Part shown: positions 1 to 7,022 of the stretch, in pieces | Layout of the letters: the number at the start of each line of letters is the position of its first letter | Position numbering within the stretch: the first letter of the stretch is position 1 | Origin: CAYMLL01 sp964390645 | Lineage (GTDB): Bacteria > Planctomycetota > UBA8108 | Length of the DNA: 33,374 nt | Assembly: GCA_964390645.1 (NCBI GenBank) | Contig: CAYMLL010000042.1 | Location: 1 to 33,374 of the forward strand | Direction of reading: 5' to 3' | Made by a program: the position numbers and the translations under genes | The notes under the pieces: model-generated | What the model was told of the DNA's origin: nothing | The model's database searches: none | The model's input: the letters and a program-made list of their open reading frames with translations, nothing else

Positions 1-898
1 GATCGAAGAAGTTGAACGGCGACAGATCCCCGGCGAGATCGAGGTTCGCCTCGTGAAACGCGCGGGTCGTGCCGATGTCCTCCCAGTAGCCATGGTGGAG
101 ATGGGCGCGGAAGCGGCACTTGCCGAGCAACGACGGCAGCACCTCCCTGCCGAAGTCCACGAACGAGTTCTGCAGGGACTTCACGAGGAGGTCGTGGTCG
201 AACACGTAGATACCCATGTTGGCGAGGTACCACGGTCCGGAATGGGGGTCGACACCGAACGAGTCGAGGAGCCCGGGAGACGCCTCGAGCCCGTTGAATC
301 TCGACTCGTCATGTCCCGGCTTCTCGACGAAATCGACGACGTCTCCGGCGTCATCGACGCGCAGCACTCCGAGATCGCGGGCGCGCTCCTTGTCGACGAG
401 GGCCGCACCGAGTGTCACGTCGGCGGGCTCCCCTCCGCCGCCGGTCCGGTGCGTCGCGAGAAGCTGTCGGAAGTCCATCTGGTAGATCTGGTCGCCCGAC
501 AGGATGAGCACCTCGCTGCCGTCGGCCTCGTGAAGACGACGGAGGTTCTTCCGGACCGCGTCGGCGGTGCCGAGATACCAGTTCGACGACACGTCGTCCC
601 TGTTCGGCGTCTGCTGCGCGGCGAGGATCTCGACAAAGCCTCGTGAGAAGCGATGAAAGTGATAGCTGGCGCTGATGTGACGGTTGAGCGGGGTCGAGTT
701 GAACTGCGTCAGGACGTAGATGCGGTTGTAGCCCGAGTTGATGCAGTTGGAGATCGGGATGTCGATCAACCGGTACTTCCCGGCGAGGGGCACGGCAGGC
801 TTCGCTCGCTCGAGCGTCAACGGACTCAGACGAGTCCCCGCCCCGCCTCCCATGATGACAGCAGTGACGCTGTAGTCGAAGACCTGCTTCTTCTTCAC
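1..898 (-). CDS. glgC: Glucose-1-phosphate adenylyltransferase, partial (3' end beyond left edge)
   Basis: Makes ADP-glucose from glucose-1-phosphate and ATP, the committed step of bacterial glycogen synthesis, in the cytoplasm. Reading the minus strand from a GTG at 898 gives an open frame to the window edge (about 299 residues). It shows the nucleotidyltransferase signature GGGAGTRLSPLT near residue 16, then KPAVPLAGKYRLIDIPISNC, the SGDQIYQMD metal/nucleotide segment, FVEKP, ASPG, and YWEDIGT followed by EANLDL, all diagnostic of ADP-glucose pyrophosphorylase. A strong Shine-Dalgarno (AAAGGAG, 6 nt spacing) fixes the GTG start. The C-terminal beta-helix allosteric domain lies outside the window. 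The LysR gene is 58 bp upstream on the same strand, so co-transcription is possible. Confidence 0.93.
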   Translation of the reverse strand, partial: MKKKQVFDYSVTAVIMGGGAGTRLSPLTLERAKPAVPLAGKYRLIDIPISNCINSGYNRIYVLTQFNSTPLNRHISASYHFHRFSRGFVEILAAQQTPNRDDVSSNWYLGTADAVRKNLRRLHEADGSEVLILSGDQIYQMDFRQLLATHRTGGGGEPADVTLGAALVDKERARDLGVLRVDDAGDVVDFVEKPGHDESRFNGLEASPGLLDSFGVDPHSGPWYLANMGIYVFDHDLLVKSLQNSFVDFGREVLPSLLGKCRFRAHLHHGYWEDIGTTRAFHEANLDLAGDLSPFNFFD

Positions 899-956
899 GC
901 GAGGCTCCTTTGCGATGTGGGTGCGATTCCGAGCGTGGAAACGGACCCGGAAGCTG

Positions 957-1823
957 TCAAAGCAAGTCGTAGAACGCCCGCACTGCGGACGGAAACGACT
1001 CCTGCTGGCGCGAGATCATATAAACATACTGCCGCGGAAAATGTCGCTTGAGTTGACGGATGTGCAGGTTCTCACGCGCCGCCTCGTCGATGTTGAGGTT
1101 GTGAACGATGGAGATCCCGTAGCCGAGACTGACGTACTTGATGATCAGGTCGGTCGAACCGAGCGCCATGCGCACCGACGTCTTCAGCTGCACGTCCTGG
1201 AAGGGGCGGTCGATCAGCGCGCGCGTCTCGGTATCGTGCGTGTACGAGATGAAGGGGTCGTCCGTGAGGTCGCTCAGCCGGATACGCCGTCGACCGCTGA
1301 GCGGATGATCGCGCGGCGTGATCAGAACCATCTCGTAGGGACGGATCGGACGTGCGTCGAGCCCTTCGCGGCGTGGATCGATGAGGATGATCCCGACGTC
1401 CGTGCTGCCATCCTCGAGCGAATCGAGGATGTCAGCGGTCCGCATGTTGTGGATGTTGATCTCGACCTGCGGAAACATCGTCGTGTACTTCTCGAGCAGC
1501 GGGGGCAACAGGTGCGCGGCGACCGACTGGTTCGTCGCCAGCGTCAGACGCGTACCCTCGTAGCGCGCCTCGCCCTGGAACACGGCGCGGATCTCCTCCT
1601 CCTTCTCGAAGAGCTTCTCCGCCATGTCGAAGAGCACCTCGCCGTCCCCGGTCAGCGACACCCTTCGAGAGTTGCGGTCGAGTAGACGCACTCCCAGCGT
1701 CTTCTCGAGGTTCTTCACCTGCAGGCTCACCGAGGGCTGTGACAGCCCCAGCCGCCGTGCCGCAGCGGTGAAGCCGCCGCTCTTGACGACCGTGTAGAAC
1801 CCCCTCAGACGGTGCAAGTCCAT
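957..1823 (-). CDS. LysR-family transcriptional regulator
   Basis: A 288-residue DNA-binding regulator of normal LysR length. Residues 1-60 form the winged helix-turn-helix (RLRGFYTVVKSGGFTAAARR, LGLSQPSVSLQVKNLEKTLG, LLDRNSRRVSLTGDG). Residues about 90-285 form the periplasmic-binding-protein-like effector domain. The frame stays open upstream to 1952, but the ATG at 1823 begins directly at the HTH and has AGGAG 8 nt upstream, so I chose it. It is transcribed towards glgC with 58 bp between them. The ligand cannot be told from sequence. Control of glgC, of itself, or of the divergent panD/panB region are all possible; the palindrome at 2063-2076 lies 240 bp upstream of its start. Confidence 0.9.
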   Translation of the reverse strand: MDLHRLRGFYTVVKSGGFTAAARRLGLSQPSVSLQVKNLEKTLGVRLLDRNSRRVSLTGDGEVLFDMAEKLFEKEEEIRAVFQGEARYEGTRLTLATNQSVAAHLLPPLLEKYTTMFPQVEINIHNMRTADILDSLEDGSTDVGIILIDPRREGLDARPIRPYEMVLITPRDHPLSGRRRIRLSDLTDDPFISYTHDTETRALIDRPFQDVQLKTSVRMALGSTDLIIKYVSLGYGISIVHNLNIDEAARENLHIRQLKRHFPRQYVYMISRQQESFPSAVRAFYDLL

Positions 1824-2155
1824 GACAGATCTCCTGCGCAGAGATTCACGATCCACCGACATCGAGAACCGGCACCCGCCGGGTCGGGATCGCGCTGCGA
1901 CGCCAGCTTCGTTCCACGACGACCGTGCGGCACACGCCGACGACGCCGACACCTTCGCGGCGGGCCGGCCTGCGATCGAAGCGCCGCCGCATCTCGTCGG
2001 AGCGGCGTCGACCCGGACTCGCCACGGCGCGTCGTCAGCACGGGCAGTCTATTGTCCAGGACTATCGATATCGATATCATTTATTTATTGGAATAATACC
2101 GGTCCGCCTCGTATGTTTCCAGCGTTCTCCGTCTCTGGCACCTGAAGAGGGTCCC
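1824..2155. other. Non-coding stretch between lysR and the panD remnant
   Basis: No convincing gene is visible. Open frames here have no recognisable motifs and overlap on both strands, as expected from high GC. The first part (1824-2040) is GC-rich and featureless apart from the lysR ribosome-binding site. The second part contains a sharp AT-rich island (about 2050-2100) listed separately as a candidate promoter/operator. Confidence 0.5.
2063..2099. promoter_or_regulatory. AT-rich island with 14-bp palindrome; candidate promoter/operator
   Basis: TATCGATATCGATA at 2063-2076 is a perfect 14-bp palindrome inside an AT-rich patch that contrasts with the GC-rich surroundings. On the plus strand TCGATA (2071-2076), a 17-nt spacer and TAATAC (2094-2099) resemble -35 and -10 elements that would read towards the panD remnant and panB. 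Its location between divergent lysR and pan genes would suit a regulator site, but which protein binds is unknown. Confidence 0.45.
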
Positions 2156-2549
2156 GTGAATCACCTTCTGCTGCAGTCCGAGATCCACCCCGCCGCCGTC
2201 ACGGAGGCCGACCTCGAAATACGACCGCGGCGTGACGACCATCGACGCCGGGTGGTTCGAAGCAGCGGCCATCCTCGACCACGAGCAGGTCCGCATCCAC
2301 GACAGCACGACCCGCTCTCGACGGACAGGCTGCGCGATCCCCGGCCTCCCGAGGTCGAACGCGATCCGCCTCGAAGATGCCTCGAGGCCGCCAGGGCACA
2401 CCTCGCTCGACCCGGCGACGTCTGTCATCGCCGCCGGCTACGACGACAGCTAGAACGAGCGGGTCGGCCGCGAGCCACGCGTCGTACCGGTCAACAGAGT
2501 CGTACTGGTAAAGAGGGACAACCAAGAAATCGAGTTGACGTCGGTCTGA
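2156..2549 (+). pseudogene. panD: Decayed aspartate 1-decarboxylase (panD remnant)
   Basis: PanD makes beta-alanine for pantothenate. Three pieces line up in order with the family. A GTG start at 2156 gives HLLLQSEIHPAAVTEADLE, matching the PanD N-terminus. A +1 frame change near 2219 continues as YDRG and TTIDAGWFEAAAILDHEQV, matching the segment after the processing site, then TGCAIPG and VIAAGYDD, matching the conserved TYAIPG and VIIAAY regions. After an in-frame TAG (2451-2453) the same frame resumes with REPRVV and ends at TGA 2547-2549, like the PanD C-terminus. The family's catalytic residues also look lost: the early Lys is Glu, the Gly-Ser self-cleavage pair is Gly-Val, and the Tyr of TYAI is Cys. 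Two disabling lesions plus these losses argue for a true pseudogene rather than a single sequencing error. panB follows 71 bp downstream. Confidence 0.75.
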
Positions 2550-2620
2550 AGCCGGGCTTCGCACGCGTGTCGCGGACCTGCCCGGCACGAAACAACCCCA
2601 CGTAGACGAACCACGCCGCG

Positions 2621-3502
2621 ATGAGTTCTCCTTCCCACATTCCTCGACCGGGTCCGAACGGCGCCTCGACACCCGCCGTTCACAAGGTGACGGTTCCTGG
2701 CCTTCGTGCCCGCAAGCTCGCCGGCGCCAAGATCGCCGCCCTGACCGCGTACGACGCGATCTCGGCGTCCATCGTCGACGCGGCCGGTGTCGATGTCGTA
2801 CTCGTGGGCGACAGCCTCGCGAACACCACTCTGGGCTACGAGAACACGCTTCCCGTCACGCTCGACGAGATGATCGTGGCCGTACGCTCGGTCCGGCGCG
2901 CGCTGCGCCGCGCTCTCCTGGTCGCCGACATGCCCTTCGGATCCTACCAGGTCAGCGAGGAGGAAGCGCTTCGCAACGCGGTCCGGTTCGTCAAGTCCGG
3001 AGCCGAGGCCGTCAAGCTCGAGGGGGGTGCGCAGCGCGCACCGCTGATCCGGGCGCTCGTCGCCAACGGTATTCCGGTGATGGCGCACATAGGCCTGACA
3101 CCACAGTCGGTACACACGATGGGCGGCTACAAGGTGCAAGGACGAATCGACGAGGAAGCCGAGCGCCTGCACAACGACGCCCGCGCTCTCGAGAAGGCCG
3201 GCGCCTTCAGCACCGTCCTGGAGGGCATCCCGGCCCCCCTCGCAGCGCGCATCACCGCCGAGATGGAGACGCCGACGATCGGCATCGGAGCGGGCGAGAG
3301 CTGCGATGGCCAGATCCTCGTCTTCGCCGACCTGCTCGGCCTCGTCGAGGGACGCACGCCGAAGTTCGTGCGCCGCTACGCGAGCCTGCGAGAGACAGCG
3401 GTCGAGGCCGTGAGCCAGTACGCGGAAGACGTGCGCAGAGGCGTGTTTCCCGCGGCGAAGGAAAGCTACGGTGTTCCCCGCGCCGAGGCCACCGGCCGCT
3501 GA
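2621..3502 (+). CDS. panB: 3-methyl-2-oxobutanoate hydroxymethyltransferase
   Basis: Transfers a hydroxymethyl group from 5,10-methylene-tetrahydrofolate to 2-oxoisovalerate to give ketopantoate, an early step of pantothenate synthesis in the cytoplasm. The 293-residue product has the full PanB pattern: ALTAYDA, VLVGDSLANTTLGY (metal-binding Asp), LPVTLDEM, KLEGG, HIGLTPQSV, GGYKVQGR, VLEGIP (catalytic Glu), GIGAG and DGQILV. It is about 25 residues longer than the E. coli enzyme because of a Pro/Ser-rich N-terminal extension; no strong Shine-Dalgarno precedes the ATG, so a start a little downstream cannot be excluded. A panD remnant lies just upstream, consistent with a former panD-panB operon. 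Confidence 0.95.
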   Translation: MSSPSHIPRPGPNGASTPAVHKVTVPGLRARKLAGAKIAALTAYDAISASIVDAAGVDVVLVGDSLANTTLGYENTLPVTLDEMIVAVRSVRRALRRALLVADMPFGSYQVSEEEALRNAVRFVKSGAEAVKLEGGAQRAPLIRALVANGIPVMAHIGLTPQSVHTMGGYKVQGRIDEEAERLHNDARALEKAGAFSTVLEGIPAPLAARITAEMETPTIGIGAGESCDGQILVFADLLGLVEGRTPKFVRRYASLRETAVEAVSQYAEDVRRGVFPAAKESYGVPRAEATGR

Positions 3503-3551
3503 AGTCGCTCATCCGACCGGACGCCGGTGGAAAGGGTGGGCCTGCGTGGCA

Positions 3552-3566
3552 ACCCGTTGAACGGGT
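3552..3566. terminator. Small inverted repeat between convergent genes (possible terminator)
   Basis: ACCCGTT and AACGGGT flank a single G, giving a physical stem of about 5 bp with a 5-nt loop. It lies 50 bp after panB and before the 3' end of the convergent HExxH gene. There is no T-tract, so a terminator role is weakly supported. Confidence 0.25.
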
Positions 3567-3676
3567 CGATTCGGCACGAAGACGGGTGTTCGCCCGCTCT
3601 CGGCCTCCGTTTCTTCGGTGGATCCGGCCGTGACTTCGACGGCGTCGTCTCGCGAATACTCACCTGCCGCGAATGA

Positions 3677-5497
3677 TCACTTCCCGGGAAAGCCGACCTT
3701 CGACTCGGTCTTCTTGAAGACGAATCGCTTGGTGCGGCGCTCGAGTTGCCGGCTCCACGACACCAGCTCGTCGAGGCTCTCGGACTCCGCCTGGTCGATC
3801 AGCCAGACGTGCGTGTCCTCGCTCCAGATCGTCGAGACGCCGACGTCGCGAGCGAAGATCCGACCGTCGACGACACCGACGCCTGCAACCTTCAGCTCGC
3901 CTTTCTCAGTGGCGCCGCGTTTGCGGATCAGCTCCCCCAGCGCGGCCGCGAACTCCGACGCGTCCTTTTTCGAGTCCCAGGTGCTCGTCCAGACGAGAGT
4001 CATGCGGTCGCCCTCGGCCCTGGTATCCCGGTAGAGCCGAAACGTGTCTCCGTCCCAGCCAGCCGCCGCAAGCACGCTTCCGGCGCGTCCGAGTCGCGGA
4101 CGCAGGAGAACCTCGATCGCGAACTCCCCGACCACGTTCTCCTTGACCAGCTCCCAGCGGGAGGGGTCCAGCGGAACCTCCTTCGCGAAGGTGATAGTGA
4201 CCGGCATGTCGATCGTATCGCCGAACCACTTCTCGGGGTGGAGGATCTGCTCGGTGCTCACGGGCGGCCGCTCGAAGGCTCGATCGACATGTCGCCAGTC
4301 ACCGGTGCGGGCCAGAGCGCCGCAGAAGGCTTGCCCACGCGTGTACGGAAAGAGCATGCTCTCCCGCAAGATGAGCGGTGCACGACGAAACGACTCGCCG
4401 CCCGAGATGCCCGCGGTCGCCGTGACGATGAAATTCATGATCGCGCCGGTCGTCACCATCGATCTCAGGACGTCGGCGCGCTCCCGAGGCTGCGGCTCCG
4501 TCGCGTCGAGGATCATCACGAGCATCGCTTCACCCTCGATCAGCGCTGTCAACGCCATCGTCATGTCGTCGTCCGACTCCACCGAGCCGTGAAGGGAGTG
4601 CAGATCGAACTGCTGATCTGCAAGGGCGTGAGCGAGCTCGTGAGAGATCACCGATCGGTTGGTGCTCCAGTCGAACCCGCCGCCGGAGCCGAAGAGCCGG
4701 CTCCACAAGGATTCCTTCCTCTTCTGCGCGCCGGGCTCCGGCGGCGGCTCGGCGATGAGAAAGAGCTGCTTCGTGTCGGTGTCGTAAAAGCCCGCGATGT
4801 TCTGGCTGTAGACTTCGACCATGAGTGTCTTCAGGTCGCGGCCCGGCTCCAGGAACCCCATCTGCGTCATGACGAGGCGATCCCTCTCGAACTCCTCGTC
4901 GGGGTACTCCGACCTCAACATCTCCAGGAGATACGCACGCAGCTTCTCCTCGCCCATCATGTTGACGCGAACCGGGTGCTTGAACTGCCGACCGCGGTAT
5001 TGCGGAAGCCGCAGCAGGAAGGCGTCCTTCATCACCTCGAGGCACTCCGCGTAGCGCCCCTTCTTCGCCAGCCGCCGACTCTGCGCGAAGAGCCCTTCGG
5101 CGCGCCGGAAGACACCCGGCTCCCCGGGCTTGTCCGGCTCCCCGGGCTTGTCCGGCTCCCCCGGCTTCCCGGACGCACCACGGGCCGGCGCGGCCCCGTC
5201 TTCCGGCCTCGCAAAGGTCACGGCGCTGCGCACGAAACGGACACCGGCGTGCGTTACCTGCCTATTCAGCGACCGAGGCAGTCGCGGCCGCGACTGCAAG
5301 TTGCCGCCGCGACTCCCGACGCGACTGTCAACACACAGCGCGTGAACCGGGCTGCCGCGGGAGGTCGTCCCCACGGCTCCGGACCTGCCGACTGCCACCG
5401 GCCGTCGAGCGCCGTCGGACATCGAGACCGGACCCGTCTGCATCGACGAGGACGCGACGGAGACGATCGAGAGCATGAGGTGAAGAAGGCGACACAT
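3677..5497 (-). CDS. Secreted HExxH putative metalloprotease with collagen-like linker
   Basis: A 606-residue protein I cannot assign to a named family. The N-terminus (MCRLLHLMLSIVSVASSS) looks like a signal peptide. A low-complexity linker follows with tandem PGEPDK units, encoded by an 18-bp DNA repeat near 5119-5170. The central motif ISHELAHALADQQ (HELAH starting near residue 286) fits the zinc-binding HExxH helix, and ALIEGEAML about 35 residues on could supply a third Glu ligand as in gluzincins. The C-terminal third is alpha/beta-like without a recognised domain. The open frame extends to a GTG at 5602, but the start at 5497 puts the signal peptide first. It is convergent with panB and divergent from the dehydrogenase at 5691. 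Confidence 0.75.
   Translation of the reverse strand: MCRLLHLMLSIVSVASSSMQTGPVSMSDGARRPVAVGRSGAVGTTSRGSPVHALCVDSRVGSRGGNLQSRPRLPRSLNRQVTHAGVRFVRSAVTFARPEDGAAPARGASGKPGEPDKPGEPDKPGEPGVFRRAEGLFAQSRRLAKKGRYAECLEVMKDAFLLRLPQYRGRQFKHPVRVNMMGEEKLRAYLLEMLRSEYPDEEFERDRLVMTQMGFLEPGRDLKTLMVEVYSQNIAGFYDTDTKQLFLIAEPPPEPGAQKRKESLWSRLFGSGGGFDWSTNRSVISHELAHALADQQFDLHSLHGSVESDDDMTMALTALIEGEAMLVMILDATEPQPRERADVLRSMVTTGAIMNFIVTATAGISGGESFRRAPLILRESMLFPYTRGQAFCGALARTGDWRHVDRAFERPPVSTEQILHPEKWFGDTIDMPVTITFAKEVPLDPSRWELVKENVVGEFAIEVLLRPRLGRAGSVLAAAGWDGDTFRLYRDTRAEGDRMTLVWTSTWDSKKDASEFAAALGELIRKRGATEKGELKVAGVGVVDGRIFARDVGVSTIWSEDTHVWLIDQAESESLDELVSWSRQLERRTKRFVFKKTESKVGFPGK
5119..5170 (-). repeat. 18-bp in-gene tandem repeat encoding PGEPDK
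   Basis: About 2.6 copies of an 18-bp unit (plus strand: ggctccccgggcttgtcc) lie within the HExxH gene and encode PGEPDK-PGEPDK-PGEPG. Copies are nearly identical at DNA level, suggesting recent expansion of a flexible linker. Confidence 0.8.
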
Positions 5498-5649
5498 CTC
5501 TGGCCGTCCGACACGGGGCAACGGACCTCGCCTGAAAGACACCGACGAGCCGAAGGATAATGCCTCGGTCCGACGATGGCCAGATCTGCTCCTCCCGCGC
5601 ACGCGATGAGCGGACGCGTCGGGGGTGGAGATACACCCTCGTTCTCGAC

Positions 5650-5655
5650 TACACT
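5650..5655 (+). promoter_or_regulatory. Candidate -10 element for the dehydrogenase gene
   Basis: TACACT lies 35 bp before the ATG at 5691 in the divergent 5498-5690 spacer. No clear -35 hexamer is visible, so this is a weak call based on similarity to the TACAAT elements before other genes here. Confidence 0.3.
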
Positions 5656-5690
5656 GTCAGGTATTCCACATCAGGGAGAGATCGACCGAG

Positions 5691-6917
5691 ATGACGATCC
5701 AGGGCTTCGCGGTACTGCGCGATCGCGGCGACTGCCCCGACGAGGGAGAATGGACACCGAACACCGTCCACCTTCGTGACGACATCCCGATGCCCTCGGT
5801 CGACGATGTTCCCGGGAACACCGGAGTGCTCATCCGCATCCTGCAGGTCGGCCTCTGCGGCACGGACAAGGAGATCAACGGCGGGCTCTACGGCAACGGC
5901 CCCGAACATGCCGGGCGACTCGTCATCGGCCACGAGTCCTTCGGACAGGTCGTCGACGTCGCCCGAGGCGTGTCTTCGTTGAAGAATGGAGATCTCGTCG
6001 TCGTGACCGTACGACGACCTTCACCCTGCTTCCTGAGCAAGCTGCGCTTCCAGGACCTGACGAGCAGGGACGAGTACTTCGAACGCGGGATCTCGCAACT
6101 CGACGGCTTCCTCTGCGAGTTCGTCGCCGAGGACGAGGAGTACATCGTCAAGGTCTGCGATGCCGGGATCGTCGGCACCCCGGAAGGCCGGGCACTCGAA
6201 GCCATCGGGGTCCTCAGCGAGCCGATGAGCATCGCCCAGAAGGCCTTTCGGACCGCATGGGCCATGCAGTCCGCGCGCCTGCCGTTCTACCGTCCCGAGA
6301 CCGCGCTGGTGCTCGGAGCGGGCCCGATCGGACAGCTCGCCGCACTGACGCTGCGTCTGCGCGGGCTCGAGGTCACGCTGGCTGCCGGAAAGCCGGCGAA
6401 GAACAACCCTCGCGCCGACGCGGCCGCGGCGATCGGGGCGCACTACACATCGACCCGCAGGCAGCCCCTCGCGGAAGTCTTCGACGACGAGGAGCGCTTC
6501 GATATCGTCTTCGATGCGACCGGCAACGCCAGGATCGCATTCGACAGCCTGCGCCGCGTCGCGAAGAACGGCATCGTGATCTGGAACTCGATCACCGGAG
6601 GCGAGAAGACCTTCGAGATTCCCGGCAACCAGATCAACCAGGAGTTCGTCCTCGGCAACAAGCTGCTCGTCGGCACCGTCAACGCGCACCTCGGTGACTG
6701 GGACACGTCGATCGATGACTTCGCGCGCGCGAACGAACAGTACAGTGACTGGCTCGCGGGCCTCATCACCGACATCGGCGGGTTCGACGAGGACACCGTG
6801 AAGAGCTACCTCCACTGGCCGACGACGCAGCAACCCGAGCCCGCGACCGCGCTCCCCTTGCGACTGCGCCAGCCGATCAAGGCTGCCGTCAAGCTGGGCG
6901 AGGCCGAGAGGTCCTGA
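5691..6917 (+). CDS. Glucose 1-dehydrogenase-like medium-chain dehydrogenase
   Basis: A 408-residue zinc-dependent alcohol dehydrogenase-family protein most like archaeal-type glucose dehydrogenases, which oxidise glucose (or related aldoses) to the lactone with NAD(P)+. GLCGTDKEI (Cys56) and IGHESFG (His81, Glu82) match the catalytic zinc site, and LVLGAGPIGQLAA near residues 205-217 is the Rossmann nucleotide-binding loop. SEPMSIAQKA and GNKLLVGTVNAH match segments typical of the glucose dehydrogenase subgroup. The region that carries four cysteines in many relatives (VRRPSPC onward) has only one Cys, so the structural zinc appears absent. The ATG at 5691 with GGGAGAG upstream is preferred over an upstream start at 5625. 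The exact sugar is not certain. Confidence 0.85.
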   Translation: MTIQGFAVLRDRGDCPDEGEWTPNTVHLRDDIPMPSVDDVPGNTGVLIRILQVGLCGTDKEINGGLYGNGPEHAGRLVIGHESFGQVVDVARGVSSLKNGDLVVVTVRRPSPCFLSKLRFQDLTSRDEYFERGISQLDGFLCEFVAEDEEYIVKVCDAGIVGTPEGRALEAIGVLSEPMSIAQKAFRTAWAMQSARLPFYRPETALVLGAGPIGQLAALTLRLRGLEVTLAAGKPAKNNPRADAAAAIGAHYTSTRRQPLAEVFDDEERFDIVFDATGNARIAFDSLRRVAKNGIVIWNSITGGEKTFEIPGNQINQEFVLGNKLLVGTVNAHLGDWDTSIDDFARANEQYSDWLAGLITDIGGFDEDTVKSYLHWPTTQQPEPATALPLRLRQPIKAAVKLGEAERS

Positions 6918-6929
6918 AACCCGCCGGAC

Positions 6930-6947
6930 GCCTCACAGCGGTGAGGC
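6930..6947 (+). terminator. GC-rich hairpin after the dehydrogenase gene
   Basis: GCCTCAC and GTGAGGC form a perfect 7-bp stem with a 4-nt loop, 12 nt after the stop codon. It lacks a T-tract, so it is a terminator-like or mRNA 3'-end structure rather than a textbook intrinsic terminator. Confidence 0.4.
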
Positions 6948-7007
6948 ACCCCTCGCCGCAACCGTCGCCGACCGGTTCTCACTCGTGCTCCGGACAAGGG
7001 CCCCGGG

Positions 7008-7013
7008 TACAAT
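7008..7013 (+). promoter_or_regulatory. TACAAT -10 element immediately before a start codon
   Basis: TACAAT ends 9 bases before the ATG at 7023. Transcription from such an element would begin at or a few bases before the ATG, and no Shine-Dalgarno lies between, so the mRNA could be leaderless. The -35 region is not well conserved. Confidence 0.4.
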
Positions 7014-7022
7014 GCCCCGGCG

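Noticed and set aside
2199..2672. Minus-strand 157-codon open frame over the panD remnant
   Set aside because: No motif; overlaps the panB start and the region has ordered PanD similarity on the plus strand.
3746..5560. Long plus-strand open frame opposite the HExxH protein
   Set aside because: Composition is Arg/Leu/Pro-rich with no motif; the minus strand has a signal peptide and HELAH motif.
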